Source of the DNA: Pseudomonas sp. MWU13-2105
Lineage (GTDB): Bacteria; Pseudomonadota; Gammaproteobacteria; Pseudomonadales; Pseudomonadaceae
DNA length: 64,000 nucleotides
Assembly: GCF_023242315.1 (NCBI RefSeq)
Contig: NZ_JALLIY010000020.1
Coordinates: forward strand, 97,660 to 161,659
Reading direction: 5' to 3'
Below, in pieces: positions 1 to 8,795 of the stretch. The notes under the pieces were generated by a model. That model was given only the letters and a program-made list of their open reading frames with translations. It was not told the origin of the DNA and made no database searches. Both the position numbers and the translations under genes were made by a program. Numbering within the stretch: position 1 is the first letter of the stretch; each line of letters starts with the position of its first letter.

Positions 1-290
1 GGCAGCGCCTGCGGACGGCTCTCCAGGGCACCGCTGCGCACCACGCTGACGATGAAGGCATGCTTCTTCGCCAGGTTCGGCAGGCCGGCTTCAAGGCGCG
101 CGAGGGCGTCCCAACTGCCGGAAATCTGCAGGACCAGCGCGCTGTACTCGCCATGGCGGGTCAGGCGCGAGGTTACGACGGCGCAGCGATTTTCATGGCT
201 GGCGCGGCACAGGACGTTGGTCAGCTCCATGGGGTTGGCGCCGAGGGCACTGATAACAAGGAATTGTTCGCGGACTGTGGGGGTGGACAT
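1..290 (-). CDS. gcvR: Glycine cleavage system transcriptional repressor GcvR-like protein, partial
   Basis: The gene starts at an ATG at 290 and runs off the left edge of the window, so only about 96 N-terminal residues are seen. They begin MSTPTVREQFLVISALG and continue into an ACT-like regulatory fold (the family has two tandem ACT domains and acts as a co-regulator of glycine cleavage genes). An AGGA ribosome site lies 7 bases before the ATG. It is divergent from dapA, the usual arrangement in pseudomonads. The assignment rests on the N-terminal sequence and the neighbour; the second ACT domain is outside the window. Confidence 0.85.
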   Translation of the reverse strand, partial: MSTPTVREQFLVISALGANPMELTNVLCRASHENRCAVVTSRLTRHGEYSALVLQISGSWDALARLEAGLPNLAKKHAFIVSVVRSGALESRPQAL

Positions 291-616
291 GCAGCATTCC
301 TAAAGCGATGAGCGGTCAGTACCTTGGCGGCGTTCAGGGCTGGGTTCGGGGATCCGGATGCGGATGGCGAAGCCTGGAATCGAACGCTGGCGCCGGTTGC
401 CGTCTCGCGGGGGACGGGCGGCGGCCAGGCCGGAGCGGGCTTCGGGCAGCGAAAATGGAGGCTGGAACCCGGCACATGAGCGACTCAGTACCGATCAAAG
501 TCTGAAGGGTAGCGAAAAGCTGCGCTCAGGGGAATGCTCATAGACAGTACTTCGCTTGTACAAGCCTGATGGCGCCAGTACCATTACCGCTCTCTTTTTC
601 CGGCAGGAGCGGTTGC

Positions 617-1495
617 ATGATTGCGGGCAGTATGGTGGCACTGGTCACACCCATGGATGCACAGGGTCGTCTTGACTGGGACAGCCTGAGCAAACTGGTG
701 GACTTCCACCTGCAAAACGGCACCAACGCCATTGTCGCGGTCGGCACCACGGGTGAGTCGGCCACTCTCGATGTGAACGAGCATATCGAAGTGATTCGTC
801 GCGTGGTCGACCAGGTGGCCGGACGTATTCCGGTGATTGCCGGTACGGGCGCCAATTCGACCCGTGAAGCGATCGAACTGACCACCAACGCGAAAAACGC
901 TGGCGCCGACGCGTGCCTGCTGGTGACTCCCTATTACAACAAGCCGACCCAGGAAGGCCTGTACCAGCATTTCCGCGCCATCGCCGAAGCGGTCGACATC
1001 CCGCAGATCCTCTACAACGTTCCGGGCCGTACTGCGTGCGACATGCAGGCCGAGACCGTGATTCGCCTGTCGAGCGTGCCGAACATCATCGGCATCAAGG
1101 AAGCCACTGGCGACCTGGAGCGGGCCAAGGCGATCCTGGCCGGCGTGAGCAGCGATTTCCTGGTGTATTCCGGCGATGACGCCACCGCGGTCGAGCTGAT
1201 CCTGCTCGGCGGCAAGGGCAACATCTCGGTGACCGCCAACGTCGCGCCCCGTGAAATGAGCGACCTGTGCGCCGCCGCCATGGCCGGCAAGGCCGCTGAG
1301 GCCCGGGCGATCCACGAAAAACTGATGCCGCTGAACAAGACCCTGTTCATCGAATCCAACCCTATCCCCGTGAAATGGGCACTGCATGAGATGGGCTTGA
1401 TGCCGGACGGTATCCGTCTGCCGCTCACCTGGCTCAGTGCGCCCTGTCACGAACCGCTGCGGCAGGCCATGCGCCAGTCCGGCGTCCTGGTTTAA
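617..1495 (+). CDS. dapA: 4-hydroxy-tetrahydrodipicolinate synthase
   Basis: DapA condenses pyruvate with aspartate semialdehyde, the first committed step of lysine and diaminopimelate synthesis in the cytoplasm. The protein is 292 residues, the standard length, if translation starts at the ATG at 617. That start has an AGGAG site 7 bases upstream, and an in-frame opening further upstream adds 16 unlikely residues. Schiff-base lysine K161 sits in GIKEATGD. T44-T45 lie in VGTTGES, Y107 in TPYYNKP, and Y133 with R138 in LYNVPGRTA, so the whole active site is present. The next gene, bamC, follows after 17 bases, the dapA-bamC operon order also found in enterics. Confidence 0.98.
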   Translation: MIAGSMVALVTPMDAQGRLDWDSLSKLVDFHLQNGTNAIVAVGTTGESATLDVNEHIEVIRRVVDQVAGRIPVIAGTGANSTREAIELTTNAKNAGADACLLVTPYYNKPTQEGLYQHFRAIAEAVDIPQILYNVPGRTACDMQAETVIRLSSVPNIIGIKEATGDLERAKAILAGVSSDFLVYSGDDATAVELILLGGKGNISVTANVAPREMSDLCAAAMAGKAAEARAIHEKLMPLNKTLFIESNPIPVKWALHEMGLMPDGIRLPLTWLSAPCHEPLRQAMRQSGVLV

Positions 1496-1512
1496 TTGAG
1501 GAAATACCCCGC

Positions 1513-2616
1513 ATGAAGCGATTGGCCGGACTTTCTGCACTTGCCTTGATTATCTCCAGCACCAGTGGCTGCGCCTGGCTGTGGGGCCCGGAAGGATATT
1601 TCCGCGACCGCGGCAGCGATTACCTGGATTCGAAACAGACACCGGCCATGCAATTGCCGGCGGATGTCACCACCAGCAAGCGTCTTGACCCCTTGCTGCC
1701 GATTCCGCGCAACGTCGCCGACGACACCGCCAAGGGCCCGTACGAAGTGCCGCGTCCGCTGCCTTTGCAAGCGGCGGCCAGCGCCAGCGACTACAGCCTG
1801 CAGAAAAGCGGCGATTCGCGTTGGGTGGTGGCTCAGCATACCCCGGCCGAAGTCTGGCCAGTGGCCTTGCAGTTCTTCCAGGACAACGGTTTCCGGATCG
1901 ACGCGCAACGCCCGCAGACCGGTGAGTTCACCACGGCCTGGCAGCGTTCCGACGAGCTCTCGGCGGTCATGGGCAAGCGCCTGGCCGCGGGTGACAACGA
2001 AACCCGCGTGCGGGTCCGTATCGAGCCGGGCGTGCAGCGCAATACCAGTGAAGTCTACGTAGTCAGTGCCCAGCGTCCGATCGGCAGCACGGCCAACGTC
2101 GATTTCACCGCGCACTCGGTCAATACCGGCCTGGATTCGGCACTCGTCGACGAAATGCTCTCGAGCATGAGCCGCAGCGCCGAGAAGGGCGGTTCGGTGT
2201 CGTTGCTGGCCGCGCGTGATTTCGATACCCCGAGCCGTGTCAGCCTGAGCCAGGACGGCAGCGGCAACCCGGTGCTCAACGTCGGTGAAGACCTCGACCG
2301 TGCCTGGTCGAGCGTCGGCCGGGCGCTGGAGCAGGGTGAGTGGCGTGTAGAGGACATCAACCGCAGCCTGGGCCTGTACTACATCAACCTGGCGGAAAAA
2401 GCCGAGAAGAAGAACGACGAGCCTGGCTTCTTCGGCCGTCTGTTCGGCAGCAAGCCGAGCAAGGAAGAGATCGAAACCCGTGCTGTGCGTTATCAGGTTC
2501 GCCTGAGCAAGGTCGGCGACAACGTCCAGGTCACCGTCGAGAAGGACATCAACACCGTGGCACCGGCCGATGTGGCCCGTCGGGTGTTGGGCGTGATTCA
2601 AGACAACCTGGGCTGA
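1513..2616 (+). CDS. bamC: Outer membrane assembly lipoprotein BamC (NlpB)
   Basis: BamC is an accessory lipoprotein of the BAM complex that inserts beta-barrel proteins in the outer membrane. The 367-residue product begins with a lipoprotein signal (MKRLAGLSALALIISSTSGC), giving lipidated Cys20. Next comes a low-complexity linker, then two helix-grip regions of the BamC fold; a short loop rich in Lys and Glu lies near residues 295-320. It is 17 bases behind dapA and probably cotranscribed with it, while the MBL gene follows after 4 bases. Confidence 0.95.
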   Translation: MKRLAGLSALALIISSTSGCAWLWGPEGYFRDRGSDYLDSKQTPAMQLPADVTTSKRLDPLLPIPRNVADDTAKGPYEVPRPLPLQAAASASDYSLQKSGDSRWVVAQHTPAEVWPVALQFFQDNGFRIDAQRPQTGEFTTAWQRSDELSAVMGKRLAAGDNETRVRVRIEPGVQRNTSEVYVVSAQRPIGSTANVDFTAHSVNTGLDSALVDEMLSSMSRSAEKGGSVSLLAARDFDTPSRVSLSQDGSGNPVLNVGEDLDRAWSSVGRALEQGEWRVEDINRSLGLYYINLAEKAEKKNDEPGFFGRLFGSKPSKEEIETRAVRYQVRLSKVGDNVQVTVEKDINTVAPADVARRVLGVIQDNLG

Positions 2617-2620
2617 TCCG

Positions 2621-3421
2621 GTGCGGTTTGCCGTTCTCGGCAGTGGTAGCCAAGGGAACGGCACGCTGATCGCCAGTGAAGACACGCTGATCCTGGTCGA
2701 TTGTGGTTTCTCGTTGCGGGAAACCGAGCGACGTCTGGCCCGCCTCGGGGTCAGTCCGACGCAACTGAGCGCGATTCTGGTGACCCACGAACATGCCGAC
2801 CACGTGCATGGCGTGGGTTTGCTGTCTCGGCGCTACAATCTACCGGTGTATCTGAGTCGCGGCACCTTGCGCGGCCTGCGCAAGCCCATCGAACCCGCGG
2901 GTTTCGTGGCCGGCGGCGAGACCTTGGAGATCGGCGGCTTGAGCATCGAGGTGGTGTCGGTGGCCCACGATGCCCTTGAACCGACGCAGTATGTGTTCAG
3001 TGATGGGCGGCGGCGTTTCGGCCTGCTGACCGACCTGGGTTCCTACTGTGGCCGGGTCATGGACAGCTACAGCGGCCTCGATGCCTTGATGATCGAGTCC
3101 AACCATTGCCGCGACCTGCTGGCTCGCGGGCATTACCCGGCCTTTCTCAAGCAACGGGTGGGTGGGGCGCAAGGACATTTGAACAACCACCAGGCCGCGA
3201 GCCTGGTGGCCGAGTTGGGCTGGCAAGACCTGCAACACCTGGTACTGGCCCACCTGAGCAGCAAGAACAACCTGCCGCGGCTGGCCCGGCAATGTTTTGT
3301 CGACACCCTTGGGTGCGACCCGGACTGGCTGCAATTGGCCGATCAAGATTCAGGGCTCGACTGGCGAGATATCGCCTGGCCCAACAACTTAACAAGCGGA
3401 GCCCATCATGGAAAAACGTGA
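2621..3421 (+). CDS. MBL-fold metallo-hydrolase (YycJ/WalJ-like)
   Basis: The protein has a metallo-beta-lactamase fold, with the zinc-binding HxHxDH motif visible as THEHADH near residue 56 and the N-terminal strand MRFAVLGSGSQGNGT typical of the YycJ/WalJ group of putative exonucleases. Further metal ligands are supplied by the VAHDALEP, TDLGSY and AHLSSKNN segments. Translation starts at a GTG at 2621, four bases after the bamC stop. The reading frame extends 14 bases into purC, giving 266 residues, so the two genes are translationally coupled. The exact substrate is not known from sequence. Confidence 0.9.
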   Translation: MRFAVLGSGSQGNGTLIASEDTLILVDCGFSLRETERRLARLGVSPTQLSAILVTHEHADHVHGVGLLSRRYNLPVYLSRGTLRGLRKPIEPAGFVAGGETLEIGGLSIEVVSVAHDALEPTQYVFSDGRRRFGLLTDLGSYCGRVMDSYSGLDALMIESNHCRDLLARGHYPAFLKQRVGGAQGHLNNHQAASLVAELGWQDLQHLVLAHLSSKNNLPRLARQCFVDTLGCDPDWLQLADQDSGLDWRDIAWPNNLTSGAHHGKT

Positions 3422-4118
3422 AGAACTCTACCGCGGCAAAGCCAAGTCGGTTTACAAGACCGATGACGCCGACCGTTTGATCCTGCTGTTTCGCAACGAC
3501 ACCTCGGCGTTCGACGGCAAGCGTATCGAACAGCTGGACCGCAAGGGCATGGTGAACAACAAGTTCAACGCCTTCATCATGCAGAAGCTCGAAGCGGCGG
3601 GTATTCCGACCCAGTTCGACAAGCTGCTGGGCGACAACGAATGCCTGGTGAAGAAGCTCGACATGATCCCGGTGGAATGTGTGGTGCGTAACTACGCGGC
3701 CGGCAGCCTGGTCAAGCGCCTGGGCGTGGAAGAGGGCCTGAAGCTCAATCCCTACACCTTCGAACTGTTCCTCAAGGACGACGCCAAGGGCGATCCGTTC
3801 ATCAACGAATCCCACGTCGTGGCGTTCGGTTGGGGCACCGCCGAGCAGTTGGCGAAGATGAAAGAGCTGTCGCTCAAGGTCAATGAAGTGCTGAGCCAGC
3901 TGTTCGACGCCGCCGGCCTGCTGCTGGTGGACTTCAAGCTGGAGTTCGGCGTATTCCACGGCCAGATCGTCCTGGGCGACGAGTTCAGCCCGGACGGCTG
4001 CCGCCTGTGGGACAAGGAAACACGCAAGAAGATGGACAAGGACCGCTTCCGCCAGGGCCTCGGTGATGTCATCGAAGCCTACGAAGAAGTCGCCAAGCGT
4101 CTGGGCGTACCGCTGTAA
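3408..4118 (+). CDS. purC: Phosphoribosylaminoimidazole-succinocarboxamide synthase
   Basis: PurC (SAICAR synthetase) ligates aspartate to CAIR with ATP in purine synthesis. The 236 residues match the short bacterial form. The glycine-lysine loop YRGKAKSVY lies at the N terminus, the conserved VVRNYAAGS and LVDFKLEFG segments are intact, and the ADP/Mg-binding GDEFSPDGCRLW region is near residue 190. The start overlaps the upstream hydrolase gene by 14 bases. Its stop lies 84 bases before tRNA-Ser, the island integration site. Confidence 0.98.
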   Translation: MEKREELYRGKAKSVYKTDDADRLILLFRNDTSAFDGKRIEQLDRKGMVNNKFNAFIMQKLEAAGIPTQFDKLLGDNECLVKKLDMIPVECVVRNYAAGSLVKRLGVEEGLKLNPYTFELFLKDDAKGDPFINESHVVAFGWGTAEQLAKMKELSLKVNEVLSQLFDAAGLLLVDFKLEFGVFHGQIVLGDEFSPDGCRLWDKETRKKMDKDRFRQGLGDVIEAYEEVAKRLGVPL

Positions 4119-4163
4119 TCGACGCAAGCATCTGATAGCACGCAAATTTTTTTGCTTTGGGGG

Positions 4164-4192
4164 TTCGCTTCCGGCAAAGGTGCTGTTATGAT
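4164..4192 (+). promoter_or_regulatory. Candidate sigma-70 promoter of tRNA-Ser
   Basis: A TATGAT -10 box at 4187-4192 is 17 bases from a weak -35 (TTCGCT, 4164-4169). It is followed by the G/C-rich discriminator GCGCGCC just before the tRNA. Such discriminators are typical of stringently controlled stable-RNA promoters; control here is inferred. Confidence 0.55.
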
Positions 4193-4202
4193 GCGCGCCG
4201 TT

Positions 4203-4292
4203 GGAGAGATGCCAGAGTGGCCGAATGGGACGGATTCGAAATCCGTTGTACCTTCACCGGTACCTAGGGTTCGAATCCCTATCTCTCCGCCA
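4203..4292 (+). tRNA. tRNA-Ser(CGA)
   Basis: The 90-nt gene has an acceptor stem GGAGAGA pairing with TCTCTCC, a D-arm region, anticodon loop TTCGAAA (anticodon CGA), a long variable arm as expected for class II serine tRNA, the T-arm GGGTTCGAATCCC, and an encoded CCA at 4290-4292. Its 3' end is the attachment site of the island that follows. Confidence 0.97.
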
Positions 4293-4295
4293 TAC
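4279..4295 (+). repeat. attL of the tRNA-Ser island
   Basis: The 17 bases CTATCTCTCCGCCATAC cover the tRNA-Ser 3' end and recur exactly at 30432-30448. The two copies flank a segment with a tyrosine integrase, AlpA and accessory genes, as expected for an integrated island. Confidence 0.9.
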
Positions 4296-4303
4296 TTGTA
4301 CTT

Positions 4304-4330
4304 AAAGGCCCCATTTTATGGGGCCTTTTT
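4304..4330 (+). terminator. Rho-independent terminator after tRNA-Ser
   Basis: Inverted repeat AAGGCCCCAT/ATGGGGCCTT followed by five Ts. It lies just inside the island, so the island replaces the native tRNA terminator, which is probably the hairpin now found past attR. Confidence 0.85.
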
Positions 4331-4344
4331 GCTTTCTGTAGTTT

Positions 4345-4367
4345 CTGTTCCCCCATTTGTTCCCCCA
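4345..4367 (+). repeat. Left copy of island-end tandem motif
   Basis: A 23-bp sequence made of two GTTCCCCCA units separated by TTT. The identical 23 bp lies at 30289-30311, just inside the right end. Its position suggests integrase arm-type binding sites. Confidence 0.7.
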
Positions 4368-4697
4368 CTCTACTTTTGTGTGATTTTGCTCTGCCGCCCT
4401 CTAAAGGGGTGTGAATGCAGCGGTGTGAGCGCTTGGCATAAAAAAACTCATCAAATCGTATGGCGTGTGCGGCCCTGTCACCTGCAGCCCGGGGCTGTGG
4501 TCAGTCAGAACGCTGTCGTCGTAATGTAGTGGTCCCTGTATTGAATCGCTATGGGCATCGGACAGGTGTCAGTGCCGAAGCAAGGCTGACCCTACCTGTT
4601 CAAGGCTGACCCGCCTTAGAGCGCTGAGACTGCTGCGAGCACCCAGGCTGCCCAAGGAGAGCAGGGCCTGCCTGGTGACGTGTCGCAGGACTTGGTT
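4368..4697. other. Non-coding gap
   Basis: No convincing gene was found. A short AAGGCTGACCC direct repeat occurs twice near 4580-4610. The reading frame that crosses the tRNA here is spurious. Confidence 0.5.
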
Positions 4698-5738
4698 TTA
4701 ATTAGGCTTGGGCTTAACTTTCAAAACGACGGGTATCTTCTTGTTCGCAAAGGAGACTCCCAAGGCTGTGAGACTTATACCTCCGCGGTGGGGGCTTTGT
4801 GTGGCTGCTTGAGGGGGTGGGGGCGCGTCGGTTTCGAAGTGAGGCGAATAGTTTTCATTATCCTTCATCTCCAGATACTCTTTGGTGGAGTGATTGATCA
4901 AGGGGGTTGCACCGACGTCCGTGGCTGCTGAGTTGGTTTTTTCCTTTGCCTCAGGGGGGTGTTGGCTCTTGGGCTTAACGTAAGTGACTGGTTGCAAGTC
5001 GTTGAGTCCTGCCTGCGCCGTCGTGCTGGTGTTTTCCGCCGTCTTGCTTGCTACGGCTACGGGGCGGCTGATGCGCTTTTCTTCTCGCATAGCGTTATAG
5101 AGGCGTCCTGAGGTGCGAAGTCTCATCTCTGCGGTTTCATCTGCGCTAGCGGCTATATCGGCGTTAGCTTCGTCCCATACCTGCTTTCGTAGTTTGCCTA
5201 TTCTGCGTTCCTGGTCTTGGGTGATAGCCACTGTCGAAAGGGCATCGTGCAATAGGACCTCGGTTCGGCACAGCATCGCTGCGGTGAACTCAAATAAGTC
5301 CATTGCGGCATTGTTGCCCTGCCTGAGCTTTTTGGCTTTTTCTTTGAGTTTGTCTAGCTGCTCTCTCAGCCCGGCATGGGCACTCGCTCCATCAGAAATC
5401 AACATGCTAAGCATGTCGGTTTCACTGGTGTCGTTCTTCTTGGCTAGCGATGCCAATACCTTTTTCACTTCGGCCTTGAGCTTGAACGTACAGGCCTTCC
5501 GACCCTTCTCTGGGGCTCTGTATTCCATCTGCCTCCAGGCGTTTCTCATTCTCTGGATGGTCGCTCGAGCAGTTCTCGATCGCTCTAGGTCCTCGCCAAC
5601 GCGTAGCAGATCCTCATGTGTCGAGGACTTGTATTTCTGGGCTATTAGGTCTTTCCCTTGCAGATAGTCGTGAGCCCATTGCTGCTGCTTGTGATTATTT
5701 CTATCGAGCCATTCAAGCCCAAATGACCTCCGGCGCAT
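4698..5738 (-). CDS. Hypothetical coiled-coil protein with possible ribbon-helix-helix segment
   Basis: The function is not recognised. The preferred start is the ATG at 5738, because GGGAGG lies 8 bases upstream; a TTG at 5756 would add six residues. The roughly 346-residue protein has a basic N terminus and a segment around residues 80-105 (TFKLKAEVKKVLASLAKKND) that resembles ribbon-helix-helix DNA-binding domains. Long charged helices likely to form coiled coils follow to about residue 200. The C-terminal tail is Pro- and polar-rich and probably disordered. It is the first gene inside the left end of the island and points towards attL. A DNA-binding or partition-like role is only inference. 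Confidence 0.75.
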   Translation of the reverse strand: MRRRSFGLEWLDRNNHKQQQWAHDYLQGKDLIAQKYKSSTHEDLLRVGEDLERSRTARATIQRMRNAWRQMEYRAPEKGRKACTFKLKAEVKKVLASLAKKNDTSETDMLSMLISDGASAHAGLREQLDKLKEKAKKLRQGNNAAMDLFEFTAAMLCRTEVLLHDALSTVAITQDQERRIGKLRKQVWDEANADIAASADETAEMRLRTSGRLYNAMREEKRISRPVAVASKTAENTSTTAQAGLNDLQPVTYVKPKSQHPPEAKEKTNSAATDVGATPLINHSTKEYLEMKDNENYSPHFETDAPPPPQAATQSPHRGGISLTALGVSFANKKIPVVLKVKPKPN

Positions 5739-5909
5739 ATCCCGAGCCTCCCTCAAATTCTAATATTGATTTAAATGATAGTAGATAGATATATTTTTGT
5801 TATGTGTAATTATTTTTAATCGTTATGCGTAATTGATTCCTGCATAAAACAGGTGCAAATTCTTGCGATATAATAGGGTCTTTCGGCTGCAAGCCCATGG
5901 AGGCTCTGC

Positions 5910-7289
5910 GTGTTTCTAGCTGCTTTATTTTGCGAGGTAGCAGGACTTGAGCCTGTGGGGAAGTTCTTCCTTGTCCGCTTCATTCAGTGCTTTGGAGTGG
6001 CTGAGCCCGTCGACCTTGGCGTGAAGGTTTTGGCGAGGCAGTTTGGGCTGTCGGATCGTCAGGTGTCAGGAGCGCTAACGGCTTCGGTTGCGTGCGGTGC
6101 AATGATCTTTTCGTCTGCTCCTGAGGGTAAGGGGCGGCCCAAAAGGTGTTATCGACTTCATGACGGTTTTCACAAAAAGCTCAGTCAAGCCTCGGCACGG
6201 CCAACAACGCACCATGAGGCAGCTGTCGGCAACCTGCTGATACACGAAAGCAAGAAGGTCTACCAAGTAAGCGAAAAAACCGAGGAGCGGGATGAGGGTG
6301 TGCATCTGTTGGCCGACGCACGGAGACAGAGACAGCCCGGCCGGTTGAGTGTCGTGAATCGTCTCTTGCTGAGCGTGCTGCTGTGTCGTGCTGACCGTCT
6401 CGGGGTGGTCAGTGACCTCGGCTCTTCAGAACTGTGCAAGATCACGGGTCTCAGTAAGGAACGCTTGAGGAATAGGGTGCAGTGCCTGATTGACCAGGAG
6501 CTGATAAGGGTCTACGTACCCGGTGCAACCAGCTCGGTTCTTTCCGCCAAAATGAAAAGTACCTACTTTCTCAACCTGAACCATCCGGAGCTTTCGGTCG
6601 AAGGCAATGCCACTTCAGTTTTGGTCTGCGCAATGAGCGACCTTCCCTCCACGCGTGTACGGCATGCGCACCAGATCTACAGTGATATCGTCAAGCTCAA
6701 GCGTGACCCCACGGCTTTTGAGAATGACCAATACAAACAGATTCTTAGATTCTTTGAGGGCCAGCTCCTCTCATTCTTTCGCTTGCTACAGGTCATGCTG
6801 GAAAAATACGCCACTGACATGTTATCCAAGCATTGGTCTGATCTGGGTCAGAGCGTTTCAAGTCAATGGGCTCACGCTCAAGAATGGAGAGAACTCATCC
6901 GCAAAGACTTTAGATTTCCAAAGCTGCTGCCCAGCGTGGACGGAGATCATCCGAAGAAAATCGATGAAGACCAGTACGCTGCGTTGATAGATGACCTCTA
7001 CCGTAGGGTTTATGTATTGGCAGAACAGATCAAGAAGCTGCTTTGCCAAGCCTCCGAGGTTTCGTTTGGGACGATGGATTTCGTCATCGTGCCTCAGCTC
7101 ATGGTGCCTGGTTATTGCGGCGTCACGCTGCTTACTCGGCCCCATAATTCAGATGGCTGGCGTGGCTATTTATACGTTGAGCCATTCACTGAGCCGGTGC
7201 CCTTTCGCTGCGAGTCAGAGATCCCTATTGAGTATCGATACCGCTACGGCTTGCTGCCCCGGCCAAGCAGCGAGATGAAGGTCACGTAG
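5910..7289 (+). CDS. Hypothetical protein with winged-helix-like regions
   Basis: No family could be named. Translation probably starts at the GTG at 5910, which has GGAGG six bases upstream; the product has 459 residues. Residues 30-60 (VKVLARQFGLSDRQVSGAL) look like a helix-turn-helix, and a second one appears near 155-190 (LCKITGLSKERLRNRVQ), so two winged-helix modules are likely in the N-terminal half. The C-terminal half is alpha-helical and unassigned. Its position just upstream of alpA and a phage-type Rep suggests control of island replication or transfer, which is inference. The gene is divergent from the preceding coiled-coil gene across a 170-bp AT-rich gap. Confidence 0.8.
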   Translation: MFLAALFCEVAGLEPVGKFFLVRFIQCFGVAEPVDLGVKVLARQFGLSDRQVSGALTASVACGAMIFSSAPEGKGRPKRCYRLHDGFHKKLSQASARPTTHHEAAVGNLLIHESKKVYQVSEKTEERDEGVHLLADARRQRQPGRLSVVNRLLLSVLLCRADRLGVVSDLGSSELCKITGLSKERLRNRVQCLIDQELIRVYVPGATSSVLSAKMKSTYFLNLNHPELSVEGNATSVLVCAMSDLPSTRVRHAHQIYSDIVKLKRDPTAFENDQYKQILRFFEGQLLSFFRLLQVMLEKYATDMLSKHWSDLGQSVSSQWAHAQEWRELIRKDFRFPKLLPSVDGDHPKKIDEDQYAALIDDLYRRVYVLAEQIKKLLCQASEVSFGTMDFVIVPQLMVPGYCGVTLLTRPHNSDGWRGYLYVEPFTEPVPFRCESEIPIEYRYRYGLLPRPSSEMKVT

Positions 7290-7344
7290 GTATTTTCTTA
7301 CAGGTCACCCGAATCCTCTGAACGGAATACAGAGGAGCCAGTTC

Positions 7345-7566
7345 ATGAGGATCATTCGCCTGAAAGACGTCAAGCACGCCACCGGCCTGGGGCGGTCTAC
7401 GATCTACAAGTACATCAGTGAGGGGAGCTTTCCAAAACCAGTGTCATTAGGCGACAGGGCTGTCGGCTGGGTTGAAAGCGAAGTTATGGGCTGGGTCATG
7501 GCCAGAATCGAGGCGCGTGATACTCACGAATCTCTCTCTGCGGTGTCACAGCTAAAGGCTGCGTGA
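7345..7566 (+). CDS. AlpA-family excisionase/transcriptional regulator
   Basis: A 73-residue protein of the AlpA / CP4-57 regulator type, a MerR-like winged helix used by satellite phages and islands to induce integrase expression and excision. The pattern IRLKDVKHATGLGRSTIYKY, then SFPKPVSLG and AVGWVESEV, is the signature of the family. AGAGGAGCCAG lies just upstream of the ATG. It sits between the winged-helix protein and the HUH Rep, the usual module order. Confidence 0.93.
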   Translation: MRIIRLKDVKHATGLGRSTIYKYISEGSFPKPVSLGDRAVGWVESEVMGWVMARIEARDTHESLSAVSQLKAA

Positions 7567-8049
7567 TCAGCAGATGGGCTGAGCTTGCGCCTGAGTCATT
7601 CGGTCGGCGTTTGTACTGATCGAATGGCTCCAAACAGTAGTTTATTTCCAGAGCATCTGAATCACTGAAATAGTCCCATTCTGCCCGCGTTCTCTGGCAC
7701 TTCGCTACTCCACTCCCTTGCGGGAGTGGAGTAGCGGGTTTCGGTATTAGTATTATTTATAGGATCTATATTCGTAGGTAATATTTATACGAGATATCTA
7801 TCGCTTATAGCGTCAGCTCATACGTCTTGTTCATCCAATGGGGTTACCAATCTACAAGCTCCATTCAGAGACCTATCAGGCTTACCCCCTCAATGGGGTA
7901 AGTGCCACGCGCTCAGTCATCCCGGCGTTGCTCATCCAGTAACAGGATCAGCGCCATACGTTGAGCCGAGGTCAGTCCCACAGGTAGATCGAATCGTAAA
8001 AATATACCCAGCCCACTGAGTCTATGAATTCACTCAGCGGATCATCCCC
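7567..8049. other. Non-coding region with strong hairpins upstream of the Rep gene
   Basis: No gene was found. There is a perfect 15-bp stem (CGCTACTCCACTCCC at 7703-7717 with its complement at 7722-7736), then an AT-rich stretch containing TTAGTATTATTTATAGG, then an 8-bp hairpin CTTACCCC/GGGGTAAG at 7881-7902. Being directly upstream of a HUH Rep gene, this is a candidate rolling-circle origin. The first hairpin could alternatively terminate alpA transcription. Confidence 0.5.
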
Positions 8050-8712
8050 ATGGCACACCAGCCCAAGCGTCACCCCGGCAACAGTAATCTTCACCTGCAC
8101 TACGAGGGCACCTTTCGCTGTCTACCCGTGATGGCGTCCCACGCCCCCTTCATTACCGAATACCTCGAAAGTCTTCTTGAAACGACTCAGTTAGCGCTGA
8201 GCGCCCATCGTCAGGTGTTCGCGGTACGTTTCGATCTGCGCTTTCCAAATGACTATCTGCCACCTGCATCAAGCAACACCGTTATCTCCAGGTTTGTTGC
8301 TGCCTTGACCGAAAGGATTCAAACAGCTCGCAAGCGTGCAGAGCGCCTAAACGGCACTGCACATCAGACAAGCGTTCGGTGGTGCTGGGTCAGAGAGGTC
8401 GGACAAGAGGGCCGTCCGCATTACCACTTCGTCTTGTTGCTGAATCGGGATGCGTTCCACACGGTGGGACGCTTTCAATCTGAAAGAGAGAACGTATACA
8501 ACCGCATTCAGGCCGCATGGGCCAGTGCGCTGGGGATTTCATTCGAGGATGCCGAAGGCTTGGTACATATCCCTGCAAGCGCCGAATTCCACCTCTCTCG
8601 GAATGATCCAGCGGAAATGGATCGGTACTTCCATCGAGTGAGCTACCTCTGCAAGGCCGCTACCAAGGACTACGGCAGTCGATGCCGGGCGTTTGGATGC
8701 AGCAGAGACTGA
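8050..8712 (+). CDS. Inovirus Gp2 / YagK-YfjJ family HUH replication protein
   Basis: The 220-residue protein matches the YagK/YfjJ C-terminal domain family annotated as inovirus-type Gp2. It has the conserved start HPGNSNLHLHYE, the VFAVRFDLRFP strand, the metal-binding HUH motif as GRPHYHFVLLLN, and the tyrosine-bearing YFHRVSYLCKAATKDY helix. HUH proteins nick one DNA strand to start rolling-circle replication. Here it would replicate the excised island, so the element is satellite-like rather than conjugative. No strong ribosome site precedes the ATG at 8050. A nicking origin may lie in the preceding 480 bases. Confidence 0.88.
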   Translation: MAHQPKRHPGNSNLHLHYEGTFRCLPVMASHAPFITEYLESLLETTQLALSAHRQVFAVRFDLRFPNDYLPPASSNTVISRFVAALTERIQTARKRAERLNGTAHQTSVRWCWVREVGQEGRPHYHFVLLLNRDAFHTVGRFQSERENVYNRIQAAWASALGISFEDAEGLVHIPASAEFHLSRNDPAEMDRYFHRVSYLCKAATKDYGSRCRAFGCSRD

Positions 8713-8795
8713 ACAACGCCACAGAGCTTCGCGCCAGGGGTGAGCCGCTGAGCTCATCCCATACTCAATGAATCTATTCTCCAGCAGGTACGGTC

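Noticed and set aside
584..1540. Long minus-strand frame opposite dapA
   Set aside because: Shadow frame in high-GC DNA; dapA on the other strand is certain.
4152..4529. 125-codon frame covering tRNA-Ser
   Set aside because: It translates the tRNA gene and its terminator; not a protein gene.
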